A DNA stretch of 64,000 nt, from positions 166,034 to 230,033 of the forward strand of contig NZ_JACIEW010000007.1 of NCBI RefSeq assembly GCF_014197055.1. The letters run 5' to 3'. The DNA is from Devosia subaequoris. Its GTDB lineage: Bacteria; Pseudomonadota; Alphaproteobacteria; Rhizobiales; Devosiaceae. Below, in pieces: positions 54,338-62,849 of this stretch. Under the pieces are notes generated by a model. It saw nothing but the letters and a program-made list of their open reading frames with translations. It was not told the DNA's origin and made no database searches. Numbering within the stretch: the first letter of the stretch is position 1; the number at the start of each line of letters is the position of its first letter. Both the position numbers and the translations under genes were made by a program.

Positions 54338-55328
54338 CAATCTAGGGGCCGGCGGGTTCAGCATGGGCAAGTTTCTCGAAAACTACGGCATTCTAATTGT
54401 TGTCTTAGCGATGATGCTGGTACTTGCAGCAATTCGGCCGGACGTTTTCCTGAGCGCGCAAAACCTCACCAATATCCTAAAACAGAATGCGAGCCTTGCG
54501 CTGCTTGCGCTGGGCATGCTCGTCGTAATCATCACGGCGGGAATTGATCTTTCCGTAGGCTCCACGATGGCGCTTTCCATGGTCACCATTGCCATTGCAA
54601 GCCGCGCCGGCGTTCCATGGCCGCTGGTGCTTTTGATCGGGCCTGCGGTTGGACTCGCGGTGGGGTGGGTCAACGGTGTCGGGCTGACCTGGCTACGACT
54701 TCCTCACCCCTTCATCATGACTTTGGGCACCCTCAATATTGCCCGGGGGCTCACCTTTCTGGTTACTGACGGCGCGCCGGTATCCGGCCTCCAACCAGAA
54801 GTGCGCTATGTTGGCCAGGCCTACTACGATTTTGGCATTCTCGCTCCGCCAGCTGGTCTGCCTGCCAGCTTGATCGTCGTTGCTATATGCGCATTCGCAC
54901 TCTGGTTTTTCCTCACCCGCACCTCCATGGGCCGGCACATTTACGCCATCGGCGGCAATCCGCATGCCGCACGGGTGTCTGGCATCAATGTGGATGGCGT
55001 GCTTGTCGTCGTCTACATGATCTGTGGCTTTTTTGCCGGGCTTGCTGGCCTGTTGCTGGCGGGACGCACCGATAGCGGGTTCCCCAACGCAGGCATCGGG
55101 ATCGAGCTGGATGCCATAGCTGCCGTTATCATCGGTGGAGCTTCCTTTTTTGGCGGGCGCGGCAGCGTCATGGGCGTCCTGGCTGGCGTGCTCATAATGG
55201 GAATCCTGCGAAACGGGCTAAACATCAACAATGTAAGTGCCTTCTGGCAGCAAATCCTGATCGGGCTGGTCATTATCGTGGCCGTCTATATCGACGTGCT
55301 GCGGCGAAGGGCTTCGCTTAGGCATTAA
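54321..55328 (+). CDS. Sugar ABC transporter permease (RbsC/FrcC-like)
   Basis: A 335-residue multi-span CUT2 permease. ILIVVLAMMLVLAAIRPDVF is the first helix, and the family motif GIDLSVGSTMAL is present, as are GGNPHAARVSGINVDGVLV (the cytoplasmic ATPase-contact loop) and GGASFFGGRGSVMGVLAGV. ATG 54321 (MTNSTDN) overlaps the ATPase stop; ATG 54363 (MGKFLENYG) is an alternative. It forms the channel for the imported sugar. Confidence 0.92.
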   Translation: MTNSTDNLGAGGFSMGKFLENYGILIVVLAMMLVLAAIRPDVFLSAQNLTNILKQNASLALLALGMLVVIITAGIDLSVGSTMALSMVTIAIASRAGVPWPLVLLIGPAVGLAVGWVNGVGLTWLRLPHPFIMTLGTLNIARGLTFLVTDGAPVSGLQPEVRYVGQAYYDFGILAPPAGLPASLIVVAICAFALWFFLTRTSMGRHIYAIGGNPHAARVSGINVDGVLVVVYMICGFFAGLAGLLLAGRTDSGFPNAGIGIELDAIAAVIIGGASFFGGRGSVMGVLAGVLIMGILRNGLNINNVSAFWQQILIGLVIIVAVYIDVLRRRASLRH

Positions 55329-55412
55329 GAGCACGGCGCAATCTACGAACAAGCTGCCGGAGAAGTCTCCCGGTCGGCAGTCAAGGTAGAGGGAGACGTA
55401 AGGGAGAGTAGA

Positions 55413-56327
55413 ATGAAAAAGTGGCTATTTGCTAGTGTGGCGCTCTTTGCCATGTCCGGTGCAACGATCTTAAGCGCGCAAGCGCAACCCTATGTGCTGG
55501 GCATGAAGGGCCCGGGCGCGGGAAATCCCTTCTGGGCCGCCGTCGAGGCCGGCGCCAAGGCCAAGGGTGAGGAACTTGGTGTCGAGGTCGTAGTGGTGGC
55601 GCCCCCGGCAGAATCTGACGTGCAGGCTCAAATCAGCCAAATGGAAGACCTCATCGCCCAGGGCGTTGCCGGCATTGCCCTGGCGCCAACCGATCCTAAT
55701 GCGCTGGCCCCAGTAGTGGAAGCGGCAAGGGCCGCGGGCATCCCGGTGGTCTTTGTCGATACCCGCGGGACCAATGAAGGTGTGACCTTTATCGGCACTG
55801 ACAATCAAGCCGGTGCTGAACTCGCCGCCAACTATATTTGTGACAACGTCGAATCCGGCTCCGATGTCGCAATCCTGCAGGGACTCGTCAGCCAGTCGAC
55901 TGGCAAGGCTCGCGCCGACGGCTCCAAAGAGGGGCTGGAAGCGTGTGGCCTCAACGTCGTGGCCGAACAGACCGCTGAATGGGACCGCGCCAAGGGCCTT
56001 TCCGTGACAGAGACCATCCTTGCGGGCAATCCCAATATCAAGGCGATCTTTGGCTCCAACGACAACATGGCGCTGGGCGCCGTGGAAGCACTCAGAGCGG
56101 CAGCAATGCTGGATTCGGTAATGGTGGTGGGCTTTGACGCCAATCCTGATGCGGCGGCCTCGATCCTGGCCGGCGAAATGACCGCGACCATCGCACAGGC
56201 CCCAGCCAATATGGGGGGCTTTGGCATCCAGGCACTCGTGGATCTCGCGGCGGGCAAAACACTGGACGCCTGGATCGACACCGGGACGGTGCTGGTGACA
56301 AGTGAGAACGCGGCCGAATATCAATAG
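55413..56327 (+). CDS. Sugar ABC transporter substrate-binding protein (RbsB-like)
   Basis: A 304-residue periplasmic protein with signal peptide MKKWLFASVALFAMSGATIL ending near QAQ (residue 25). The type I periplasmic-binding fold shows as NPFWAAVEAGAKAKGEELGV, QISQMEDLIAQGVAGIALAP, VVFVDTRG, GTDNQAGAELAANYI and GSNDNMALGAVEAL. The ligand may be a pentose, hexose or inositol-like sugar; the downstream dehydrogenases hint at a sugar or sugar acid. A stable hairpin follows the gene. Confidence 0.92.
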   Translation: MKKWLFASVALFAMSGATILSAQAQPYVLGMKGPGAGNPFWAAVEAGAKAKGEELGVEVVVVAPPAESDVQAQISQMEDLIAQGVAGIALAPTDPNALAPVVEAARAAGIPVVFVDTRGTNEGVTFIGTDNQAGAELAANYICDNVESGSDVAILQGLVSQSTGKARADGSKEGLEACGLNVVAEQTAEWDRAKGLSVTETILAGNPNIKAIFGSNDNMALGAVEALRAAAMLDSVMVVGFDANPDAAASILAGEMTATIAQAPANMGGFGIQALVDLAAGKTLDAWIDTGTVLVTSENAAEYQ

Positions 56328-56347
56328 TAAAATTGCGTCGTACAGAA

Positions 56348-56376
56348 GGGAAAGCGCGCCGCGAGGGCGCTTTCCC
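56348..56376 (+). other. Stable hairpin after the sugar-binding-protein gene
   Basis: A perfect 10-bp stem GGGAAAGCGC / GCGCTTTCCC with a 9-base loop lies 20 bp after the binding-protein stop and before the hydroxyacid dehydrogenase gene. No T-run follows (CGGGGCGC). It is likely a 3'-end stabiliser or processing signal that raises binding-protein expression. Confidence 0.65.
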
Positions 56377-56414
56377 GGGGCGCACTGCAGAACACCCAAG
56401 CCGAGGAGTTTGTC

Positions 56415-57446
56415 TTGACCGGCCAGTCCAAACCGCTGGTGATAAGCGTGCCCGAGCCGCGCACACTGGACCTCATTTTCACTCCCGGTCAAAAACAGGT
56501 ACTATTTGATCGCTACGAGGTGGTGGAGACCGGTGCAAGTGGCGTCGCCGCTTTGCCCAACCACATCTTGGCGCGGGCCAAGTATATACTTGGACAGCCC
56601 CCTATTTCTGAGCAAACGCTGGAAAAACTGGGTCAGTTGCGCTGCGTGCTCAACGTGGAGAGCAATCTCATCGACAACATGCCTTACGAAAGACTGTTTC
56701 AGCGCGGTATCTACGTACTCACGACGGGCGCCGTCTTCGCCGAGCCTGTGGCCGAATTGGGCCTCGGTTTGGCACTGGACCTGTTTAGGGGCATCACCAA
56801 TGGCGACAACGACTTCCGCCACGGTAAGGAGCGCTGGGGCGGTGAGGGAAATGCTTCGGCGCGCCTGCTGTCGGGCGCCGAAGTTGGAATCATTGGCTTC
56901 GGCGATCTTGGTCGCGCGCTCAATCGCCTGTTGAGCGGCTTCCGCGCCAAAATCAAAGTCTTCGACCCCTGGTTACCAGCCTCCCTGCTGGCCGACAACA
57001 ACGTGACCCCCGCATCACTCGAGGAGGTCCTGTCTCAATCAGATGTAGTTTTTGTGGTTGCCTCGGTAACAACGGAAAATGAGGGATTTCTCGGTGGTGA
57101 AAGCTTCCGTAGCATGCGCAAAGGCGCAGCCTTCGTTCTCCTCAGCCGTGCAGACGTCGTTGATTTTGAGGCTTTGATGGCAGCCGTTGTGAAGGGCCAT
57201 ATTGTGGCAGCCAGCGACGTGTTTCCAGAGGAGCCTTTGGCGAGCGATCATCCAGTTCGCGAGCTTAAGGGGTTCCTGCGCTCGGCTCATCGCGCAGGCG
57301 CGCTGGACATCGCCTTCAAGCGTATGGGTGACATGGTTCTTGAGGACATGAACCTCATGGATCGCGGTCTTCCTCCCATGCGCTGCAAACGAGCCGAGCG
57401 CGAGACGGTCTCGCGCATGCGCTCCCGACCCGTCGACAAGAACTAA
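56415..57446 (+). CDS. D-2-hydroxyacid dehydrogenase family protein
   Basis: A 343-residue NAD(P)-dependent D-isomer-specific 2-hydroxyacid dehydrogenase. The Rossmann loop is VGIIGFGDLGRALNRLL near residue 156, and the catalytic region includes FVLLSRADVVDFEALMAA (Arg), VFPEEPLASDHP (Glu) and LRSAHRAGAL (His). The substrate may be a sugar acid or glyoxylate-type compound. The start is TTG 56415 with GAGGAG seven bases before; no ATG fits better. It follows the binding-protein gene and is probably part of the operon. Confidence 0.88.
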   Translation: MTGQSKPLVISVPEPRTLDLIFTPGQKQVLFDRYEVVETGASGVAALPNHILARAKYILGQPPISEQTLEKLGQLRCVLNVESNLIDNMPYERLFQRGIYVLTTGAVFAEPVAELGLGLALDLFRGITNGDNDFRHGKERWGGEGNASARLLSGAEVGIIGFGDLGRALNRLLSGFRAKIKVFDPWLPASLLADNNVTPASLEEVLSQSDVVFVVASVTTENEGFLGGESFRSMRKGAAFVLLSRADVVDFEALMAAVVKGHIVAASDVFPEEPLASDHPVRELKGFLRSAHRAGALDIAFKRMGDMVLEDMNLMDRGLPPMRCKRAERETVSRMRSRPVDKN

Positions 57447-57600
57447 CCTTGAGATCCGTAGCGAGTGGAAATGCGCTGGCGCGTTAATCCTGCTCCGCGT
57501 TCTCAGTACCTCCAAGTTGCGACCAGCGATTGAAGCCGATGGACAAAAGTACTGCAAAGCTGAAATGCATGCCTACCCAACTGACACGGCAAAAAACAGA

Positions 57601-58755
57601 ATGAAAGCTTCAGATTGCGGAGAGGGAACCACCCAAGCGACAGTTGGCGTAGGCCTCATTGGCACCGGCTACATGGGCAAGTGCCACGCGCTAGCCTGGA
57701 CCGGGGTTAGATCCGTGTTTGGCACCGGCCGCAGGCCAATACTCAAGCATCTGGCCGAGATCAACGCAAAGATCGCACGCCAGAAAGCCGATGAATTTGG
57801 CTTTGAGAAAGCCACCGGCGACTGGCGGGACGTCATAGCTGACCCGGCAGTCGATGTTGTTTCGATTACCACACCCAATGCCTTTCACGCCGAAATGGCA
57901 ATTGCCGCACTGGAGGCCGGGAAACATGTCTGGTGCGAAAAGCCTATGGCTGTGGCGCTGGCGGACGCAGAACTGATGGCTGCAGCCGCGAAAGTATCTG
58001 GAAGGGTGGCGGTTCTGGGTTATAACTATATACAATCCCCGTTGATCCGGCACATCAGCGTCATCCTGGCAAATGACACCATCGGTGCCGTGAATCATGT
58101 CCGCCTCGAGATGGACGAAGACTTCATGGCCGATCCCCAGGCCCAGTTCTATTGGAAGAGCGAGGCCAGTTCCGGCTATGGCGCGCTAGACGACTTCGGT
58201 GTGCATCCGCTCAGCCTGTTGCAGATATTGTTTGGTCTTCCGACCAAAGTCATGGCGCTTCTAGCTAAGCCTTATGCCGCCCGCCCGACCAGGGATGGCG
58301 ATACTCGCGCCGTTGAAACTTTTGATATCGCCAGTGTACTGTTCGAGGTCGGCGCAGGTATTAGCGGCGTCATGGCGCTCAACCGCGCTGCCTGGGGTCG
58401 CAAGGGGCGCATTGCGCTTCAGATTTTCGGCAGCAAGGGCGCGATCCTCTATGATCAGGAGAGAATGAACGAGCTGCAACTCTATGTAGCGGCCGACGAA
58501 CCAACTCGGCAGGGGTTTCGCACAATCATCTCTGCGCCACATCATGACCCCTATGATCGATTTATCCCAGCGCCGGGTCACGGCCTGGGCTTCAACGACC
58601 TCAAGATTATTGAATGCCACGAACTACTCAACCGGATTGCCGGGCGGCCCGCGAGAGTGATTGATTTTCAGGCCGGACTAAACATTGAGCGAGTTGTTCA
58701 CGCTATGGCTCAAAGCCATCTTGGACAGCGCTGGGTACACATTCCCTGCAACTAG
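57601..58755 (+). CDS. Gfo/Idh/MocA-family oxidoreductase
   Basis: A 384-residue NAD(P)-dependent dehydrogenase of sugars or inositols. The N-terminal cofactor loop VGLIGTGYMGKCHALAW begins near residue 17, followed by VDVVSITTPNAFHAEMAIAAL and the catalytic EKPMAVAL lysine motif, then ALDDFGVHPLSLLQ with the substrate-site Asp/His. The C-terminal beta domain is complete. ATG 57601 (MKASDCGEG) is chosen; an in-frame ATG at 57565 and a TTG at 57517 are alternatives. It closes the sugar operon and lies only 60 bp before the decayed hipA remnant. Confidence 0.88.
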   Translation: MKASDCGEGTTQATVGVGLIGTGYMGKCHALAWTGVRSVFGTGRRPILKHLAEINAKIARQKADEFGFEKATGDWRDVIADPAVDVVSITTPNAFHAEMAIAALEAGKHVWCEKPMAVALADAELMAAAAKVSGRVAVLGYNYIQSPLIRHISVILANDTIGAVNHVRLEMDEDFMADPQAQFYWKSEASSGYGALDDFGVHPLSLLQILFGLPTKVMALLAKPYAARPTRDGDTRAVETFDIASVLFEVGAGISGVMALNRAAWGRKGRIALQIFGSKGAILYDQERMNELQLYVAADEPTRQGFRTIISAPHHDPYDRFIPAPGHGLGFNDLKIIECHELLNRIAGRPARVIDFQAGLNIERVVHAMAQSHLGQRWVHIPCN

Positions 58756-58814
58756 CAAGCATACCAATTATCCGTCCTTGCGTTTCAGCCCAAAGGCATT
58801 TGGTCTGCCACCCC

Positions 58815-58854
58815 GTCCGGCTGCGTTTCCAAGCGCCGCGCGCGACGCTGCTTG
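58815..58854 (+). pseudogene. hipA-type kinase remnant, left piece (interrupted by IS66)
   Basis: The plus strand encodes VRLRFQAPRATLL in frame, and the reading continues across the insertion into ELFGRLMFNILVGNTDDHARN at 61399. That continuity defines these 40 bp as the left part of a HipA C-terminal fragment. The upstream two thirds of the gene are gone: the Gfo/Idh/MocA stop is only 60 bp away. Confidence 0.7.
58847..58854. repeat. Target-site duplication, left copy (GCTGCTTG)
   Basis: The 8 bases GCTGCTTG here and at 61391-61398 directly flank the IS66-family element. Eight bases is the standard IS66 duplication length. Confidence 0.93.
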
Positions 58855-58939
58855 GTAAGCGCCAAGCTGACCCCGTCTGTTTAGCCGACTAAGGCTGCGG
58901 TATTTGGCACCCTCCGATTGGTGAGGGGTGTCATGTTCT

Positions 58940-59320
58940 ATGTCTGCGACTATGCGTGCGGATAGAAGTTTCCATCTGATCGAGGCTGTTCCGGATCGTC
59001 TGGAAGGCGCTCCGGTAGCACGCCGGCGTCGGTGGTCCGACGAGTTCAAGGCGGCGATGGTCGCTCGGAGCCTGGAGCCGGGCGCGAACGTGTCGGCGCT
59101 CGCACGCGAGATCGGGATATTGCCATCGCAGCTGTTCGGCTGGCGGTCCGAGGCCGCCGACAAGGGCAAAGTAAAGCGGGTGGGTAGGAGCGCGGCAGGC
59201 ACAGGAACGGCGGATGGCACGGCGATCGAGCTTTTCGTGGATGGCATGCTGGTCCGGGTTGGGCCCGCGGTAAGTGAAGATCACCTGCGCCGTGTGCTTC
59301 GGGTCATCCGGTCCACATGA
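58940..59320 (+). CDS. tnpA: IS66 TnpA (OrfA-like)
   Basis: A 126-residue small protein with an IS3-OrfA-like helix-turn-helix: RRRRWSDEFKAAMVARSLEPG and VSALAREIGILPSQLFGWR. It helps transposition, though its exact biochemical role in IS66 is not settled. ATG 58940 (MSATMRADRSF) is used; an upstream GTG at 58928 is possible. Its stop overlaps the tnpB start in an ATGA arrangement. Confidence 0.9.
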   Translation: MSATMRADRSFHLIEAVPDRLEGAPVARRRRWSDEFKAAMVARSLEPGANVSALAREIGILPSQLFGWRSEAADKGKVKRVGRSAAGTGTADGTAIELFVDGMLVRVGPAVSEDHLRRVLRVIRST

Positions 59321-59661
59321 TCCCCTCGGGCGTAAAGGTGTTCCTGGCCAGCCAGCCGGTAGACTTCAGAAAAGGACCCGACGGTCTTGTTGGTCTGGTT
59401 CGCGATGCCGGTGCAGATCCATTCAACGGCTCGCTCTATGTGTTCCGGGCAAAACGGGCAGATCGGATCAAGATTGTGTGGTGGGATGGCACAGGCCTGT
59501 GCCTTTACGCCAAGCGGTTGGAGAAGGCCGCGTTCTGCTGGCCGCGGATCGGGCACAGCCGCGTCCAATTAGGCCATGCCCAACTGCTGGCCCTGGTCGA
59601 TGGCATGGACTGGAAACGGGTGCGTTCGGTGCCGGCAACTCGGCCGCAATCGGCTGGGTAA
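59317..59661 (+). CDS. tnpB: IS66 TnpB (Orf2-like)
   Basis: A 114-residue protein, the usual IS66 Orf2 length. VKVFLASQPVDFRKGPDGLVGL, FNGSLYVFRAKRADRIKIVWWDGTGLCLYAKRLE and WPRIG are the family signatures (quoted in short parts). It is required for efficient IS66 transposition in studied members. It is coupled to tnpA by a 4-bp overlap. Confidence 0.95.
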   Translation: MIPSGVKVFLASQPVDFRKGPDGLVGLVRDAGADPFNGSLYVFRAKRADRIKIVWWDGTGLCLYAKRLEKAAFCWPRIGHSRVQLGHAQLLALVDGMDWKRVRSVPATRPQSAG

Positions 59662-59734
59662 AAGCCTGCGGCAGACTGACTCACTGGCGCAAAAAACTGA
59701 GGCAATTCGGGGTGTTTTGTGCCATTATGTGGGC

Positions 59735-61369
59735 ATGAACCCGGCCGATCCGCAGCAGCTTCCCGATGACGTCGACGCCCTCAAGGCGATGATCGCTGCT
59801 GCCCATGCCAGGGAGGCGTTGGCCGATCAGCAGCGCCTGGTGCTGGAGGCCGAGATCGCTGCCCATGAAGCGGCAATCGCGCAGATGAATGCGGCGAAGG
59901 TGGCCGACGCCGAAAAGATCGCTCGGTTGGAATCGATCGTTGCCATGCTCAAGCGGGCGCAGTTCGGGACACGCTCGGAGAAGCTGCGGATCGATCCGCT
60001 CGATGCCGAGCAGATGGCCTTCGTGTTCGATGAGCTGCAGACGGGTCTGGGCGAGATCCGGGCCGAACGCGACAAGCGTGCTGGAACTGCTGCCCCCCGT
60101 CCGCCGCGGCCGCGAAAGGGCTTTGCGCCGCACCTGGAACGCATCGAGCAGATCATCGAACCAGAGGTGCCGGCCGACTGTGTTGGTCTGGAGGCCGTCC
60201 GCATCGGCGAGGACGTCTCCGAGCGCCTCGATGTGACCCCCGCCAAGTTCCGCGTCATCGTCACCCGCCGCCCCAAATACGCCTACCGCCGGGCTGACGG
60301 CGAAGACCGCATCGTGCAGGCGCCGGCACCCGATCACCTGATTGCCGGCGGCATCCCCACCGAGGCGCTGCTGGCCCAGGTGGCGGTCAGCAAATATGCC
60401 GATGGCCTGCCGCTCTACCGGCAGGAGGAGATTTACGCCCGGGACGGCGTGGAACTGGACCGCTCGCTGATGGCCCAGTGGATGGGCCGGATCGGCTTTG
60501 AGCTCGAGCCGCTGGCCCAATACGTGCTGCACACCATCAAACAGGGCGAGCGCGTCTTTGCCGACGAGACCCGATTGCCGACGCTGGCGCCGGGGTCAGG
60601 GAAGGTGAAGACCGCCTGGCTGTGGGCCTATGCCCGGGATGATCGACCGTTCGGTGGATCAGGACCACCCATGGTGGCCTATCGGTTCGAGGACAGTCGG
60701 TCCGGCGATTGCGTCGCCCGGCATCTGGATGGCTATCGCGGGATCCTGCAGGTCGACGGCTATGCCGCCTATAACCGGCTGGGCAAGGATCGCGGGGCCA
60801 ATGACGCCATGACTCTGGCCGGGTGCTGGGCCCATGCGCGGCGCAAGTTCTTCGACCTGCATGCCAGCGACGGCTCGCCCTTTACCGGTGCCGTGGTCAA
60901 GACCATGGCGCCGCTGTGGGCTATCGAAGAGGAGATCCGCGGTCATGGTGCCGAACTGCGCGCCAGCATCCGTGCAGAACGTTCCCGCCCCATCGTGGCT
61001 GAGCTGTTCGCCATGCTGGACCGGGAGCTGCCGCGCCTGTCGGGCAAATCCAAACTGGCTGAGATCATCCGCTACACCCTGAGCCGCCGGGCGGCCTTCG
61101 AGCGCTTCCTTGCCGATGGACGTATCGAAATCGACTCCAACATCGTCGAACGCGCAATCCGCCCGCAGACCATTACCCGCAAAAATGCGCTCTTTGCCGG
61201 CTCCGATGGTGGTGGCCGGGCCTGGGCCACAATCGCCACGCTGCTCACCACGGCCAAAATGAACGGCGTCGATCCAAATGCCTGGTTGACCCAAACACTC
61301 GAGCGCATCGCCAGCGGCTGGCCAAACAGCCAGATCGCCGACCTCATGCCATGGAACTTCAGGCCGTAA
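59735..61369 (+). CDS. tnpC: IS66 TnpC transposase (DDE)
   Basis: A 544-residue DDE transposase. An N-terminal coiled coil (residues 10-75, EALADQQRLVLEAEIAAHEA) precedes the LKRAQFGTRSEKLRIDP motif. A middle part has VAVSKYADGLPLYRQEEIYARDGVEL, and the catalytic DDE core lies after residue 270 (FADETRLPTL, LQVDGYAAYN, with the Glu in SNIVERAIRPQTITRKNALFAGSDGG). It is intact. ATG 59735 (MNPADPQQLPDD) is chosen because the longer in-frame start at 59576 lies inside tnpB. Confidence 0.95.
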   Translation: MNPADPQQLPDDVDALKAMIAAAHAREALADQQRLVLEAEIAAHEAAIAQMNAAKVADAEKIARLESIVAMLKRAQFGTRSEKLRIDPLDAEQMAFVFDELQTGLGEIRAERDKRAGTAAPRPPRPRKGFAPHLERIEQIIEPEVPADCVGLEAVRIGEDVSERLDVTPAKFRVIVTRRPKYAYRRADGEDRIVQAPAPDHLIAGGIPTEALLAQVAVSKYADGLPLYRQEEIYARDGVELDRSLMAQWMGRIGFELEPLAQYVLHTIKQGERVFADETRLPTLAPGSGKVKTAWLWAYARDDRPFGGSGPPMVAYRFEDSRSGDCVARHLDGYRGILQVDGYAAYNRLGKDRGANDAMTLAGCWAHARRKFFDLHASDGSPFTGAVVKTMAPLWAIEEEIRGHGAELRASIRAERSRPIVAELFAMLDRELPRLSGKSKLAEIIRYTLSRRAAFERFLADGRIEIDSNIVERAIRPQTITRKNALFAGSDGGGRAWATIATLLTTAKMNGVDPNAWLTQTLERIASGWPNSQIADLMPWNFRP

Positions 61370-61390
61370 CGGCCCCGGCTACGCGCTTAC

Positions 61391-61398
61391 GCTGCTTG
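61391..61398. repeat. Target-site duplication, right copy (GCTGCTTG)
   Basis: This is an exact copy of 58847-58854, immediately outside the right inverted repeat of the IS66 element. Confidence 0.93.
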
Positions 61399-61812
61399 AG
61401 CTGTTCGGCCGCCTGATGTTCAACATTCTCGTCGGAAACACGGATGATCACGCCCGCAATCACGCCGCCTTCTGGGATGGTGATGCGCTCACCCTCACCC
61501 TGCATATGACATCTGTCCCCAGGGTGGCCCCGGTAACGAAGCAACGCAGGCATGCTGATCGTGGACGTTGACCGGATGAGCTGTATCATGAGTGCTGTCG
61601 GTGCTGCCACGTGGTTCCAGCTGTCTCGTGAACGAGCGCTTGAAATCGCTCGATTCCAGATCGAGGTGATCACGACGCGTTTTGACGACGTGTGCGATGC
61701 CGCGGGTCTGAATGAGGTTGATCGCCATCTGCTCTGGCGGCGGTAATTCCTCAACCCCGATGCCTTCGTCAGCGCGCCTGCTGAATTAATGGCGCCCGAG
61801 CTCAACAAGTAA
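61399..61812 (+). pseudogene. hipA-type kinase remnant, right piece (C-terminal part)
   Basis: The frame begins ELFGRLMFNILVGNTDDHARN then HAAFWDGDALTL, the HipA catalytic-loop region (NxxDDHxRN). One base is missing at about 61498 (the family's TPAYDICPQ needs CCCC where CCC stands) and a second at about 61551 (before MLIVD). Then TTFD-like text, ALEIARFQIEVITTRFDDV and NEVDRHLLWRR, is followed by TAA where CAA (Gln) of RRQFLNP is expected at 61744; the frame then runs FLNPDAFVSAPAEL to a TAA at 61810. HipA kinases phosphorylate GltX in type II toxin-antitoxin modules. No hipB antitoxin gene remains. Confidence 0.85.
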
Positions 61813-61967
61813 CGACAAGTAATGAGTTGTGCGGTAAAGGCGCATGAACAGGTTTGATCGATCAAAGTGACCAATCAACGTTTTCGAAGGTCCGTTTTGC
61901 GCCCCAGTTCGGTCATTCATTCCGTTCGATGCGGCTCCCGAAAGCTGCCGCTCGGCAAGAGAAACGC

Positions 61968-62275
61968 TTACCATCGAAGTCTGTCGCCGCGGACTTCCAG
62001 CCGATTTCTGTGCCGCCATTCTGAGGGGGCGAGGCCCGTTGCTTTCTTGAACTGTGCGGAAAAATGAAAGGCCGAATAATAGCCGAGATAGCCGGCAATG
62101 GCCTTGACCGACTTGTCTGAATTCCTGAGCAACTCATACGCGCGGCGCGTTCTTACGTCCGTCTGATATTGTTTGAGCGACGTGCCGGTATGCTCGCGGA
62201 ACAGACGGCGCAGGGTGGAGCAACTCAGGCCTAGGTCGGTTGCGATTTGTTCGATATCACCGGCGGTGAAGGTGC
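61968..62275 (-). pseudogene. AraC-family regulator fragment (DNA-binding domain only)
   Basis: On the minus strand, FTAGDIEQIATDLGLSCSTLRRLFREHTG then AYELLRNSDKSVKAIAGYLGYYSAFHFSAQFKKATG form a complete AraC/XylS double helix-turn-helix domain (about 100 residues). The effector-binding N-terminal part is absent: its 5' side runs into an IS6-family transposase remnant near 62262-62282. The fragment could still be expressed from a neighbouring promoter, but it is more likely dead. Confidence 0.8.
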
Positions 62276-62671
62276 GGTGCTGGACATGCTGGTTCAGCCC
62301 AGGCGAAACAACGCTGCGGCCCTTAAGCTCATGCACAAGCTGCTCAAGAAGCAGGGCTACGCACCTGAGGTGCTCAAGACCGATAAGCTGAAGTCCTACG
62401 CTGCTGCGAAACGGGATCTTGGACTACGAGCTCGACACGATCAGAGCCTGCGCGCCAACAACCGGCCGAGAACTCGCATCAGCCGGTGCGACGACAAGAG
62501 CGCAAGATGCAGGGCTTCGAGTCGCCCGGATCCGCCCGGCGTTTTCTTGCTTGCCACTCCGCCGGTTAGAACCCCTTCAATCTTCAGCGCCATCTCATCT
62601 CCCGTCGCACGCTGCGCCTGTTCAGAGCAGATGCCGCAAACGCATGGAAGATCGCGACGAAGGCCGCGTAA
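62269..62671 (+). pseudogene. IS6-family transposase remnant (C-terminal half)
   Basis: GGEGAVLDMLVQPRRNNAAA, LMHKLLKKQGYAPEVLKTDKL and YAAAKRDLG match the catalytic core of IS6/IS26-type transposases. A missing G near 62460 moves the match to a second frame (ENSHQPVRRQERKMQGF, then SARRFLACHSAG), and TAG near 62570 interrupts the region equivalent to VYNTFN. The sequence ends LISRRTLRLFRADAA...TKAA with TAA at 62669. Neither terminal repeat is evident. Confidence 0.85.
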
Positions 62672-62849
62672 CAGGAGCTTTCCGCGAGCTGAGCTTTGCC
62701 CGCGGGAGCTCGACGTGACAAAGCCGTTCCGAGCTTTTGCGCCAGGCTGTTGCCGTCCTGCTCAACTGCAGACGAGGCGCTTCTCCAGTTGTCAGCTACC
62801 CAAATTCTCGCTAATCACAGATAAGAGGTCAGACGACAGGGGAGTCATA

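Larger units (their letters stand above)
58855..61390 (+). mobile_element. Complete IS66-family insertion sequence
   Basis: A 2,536-bp element with imperfect terminal inverted repeats: left GTAAGCGCCAAGCTGACCCC, right (inverted) GTAAGCGCGTAGCCGGGGCC; the first eight bases are identical. Perfect 8-bp direct repeats GCTGCTTG flank it. All three IS66 genes (tnpA, tnpB, tnpC) are intact. Perfect duplication and open frames mean a fairly recent insertion into the hipA remnant. Confidence 0.95.
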
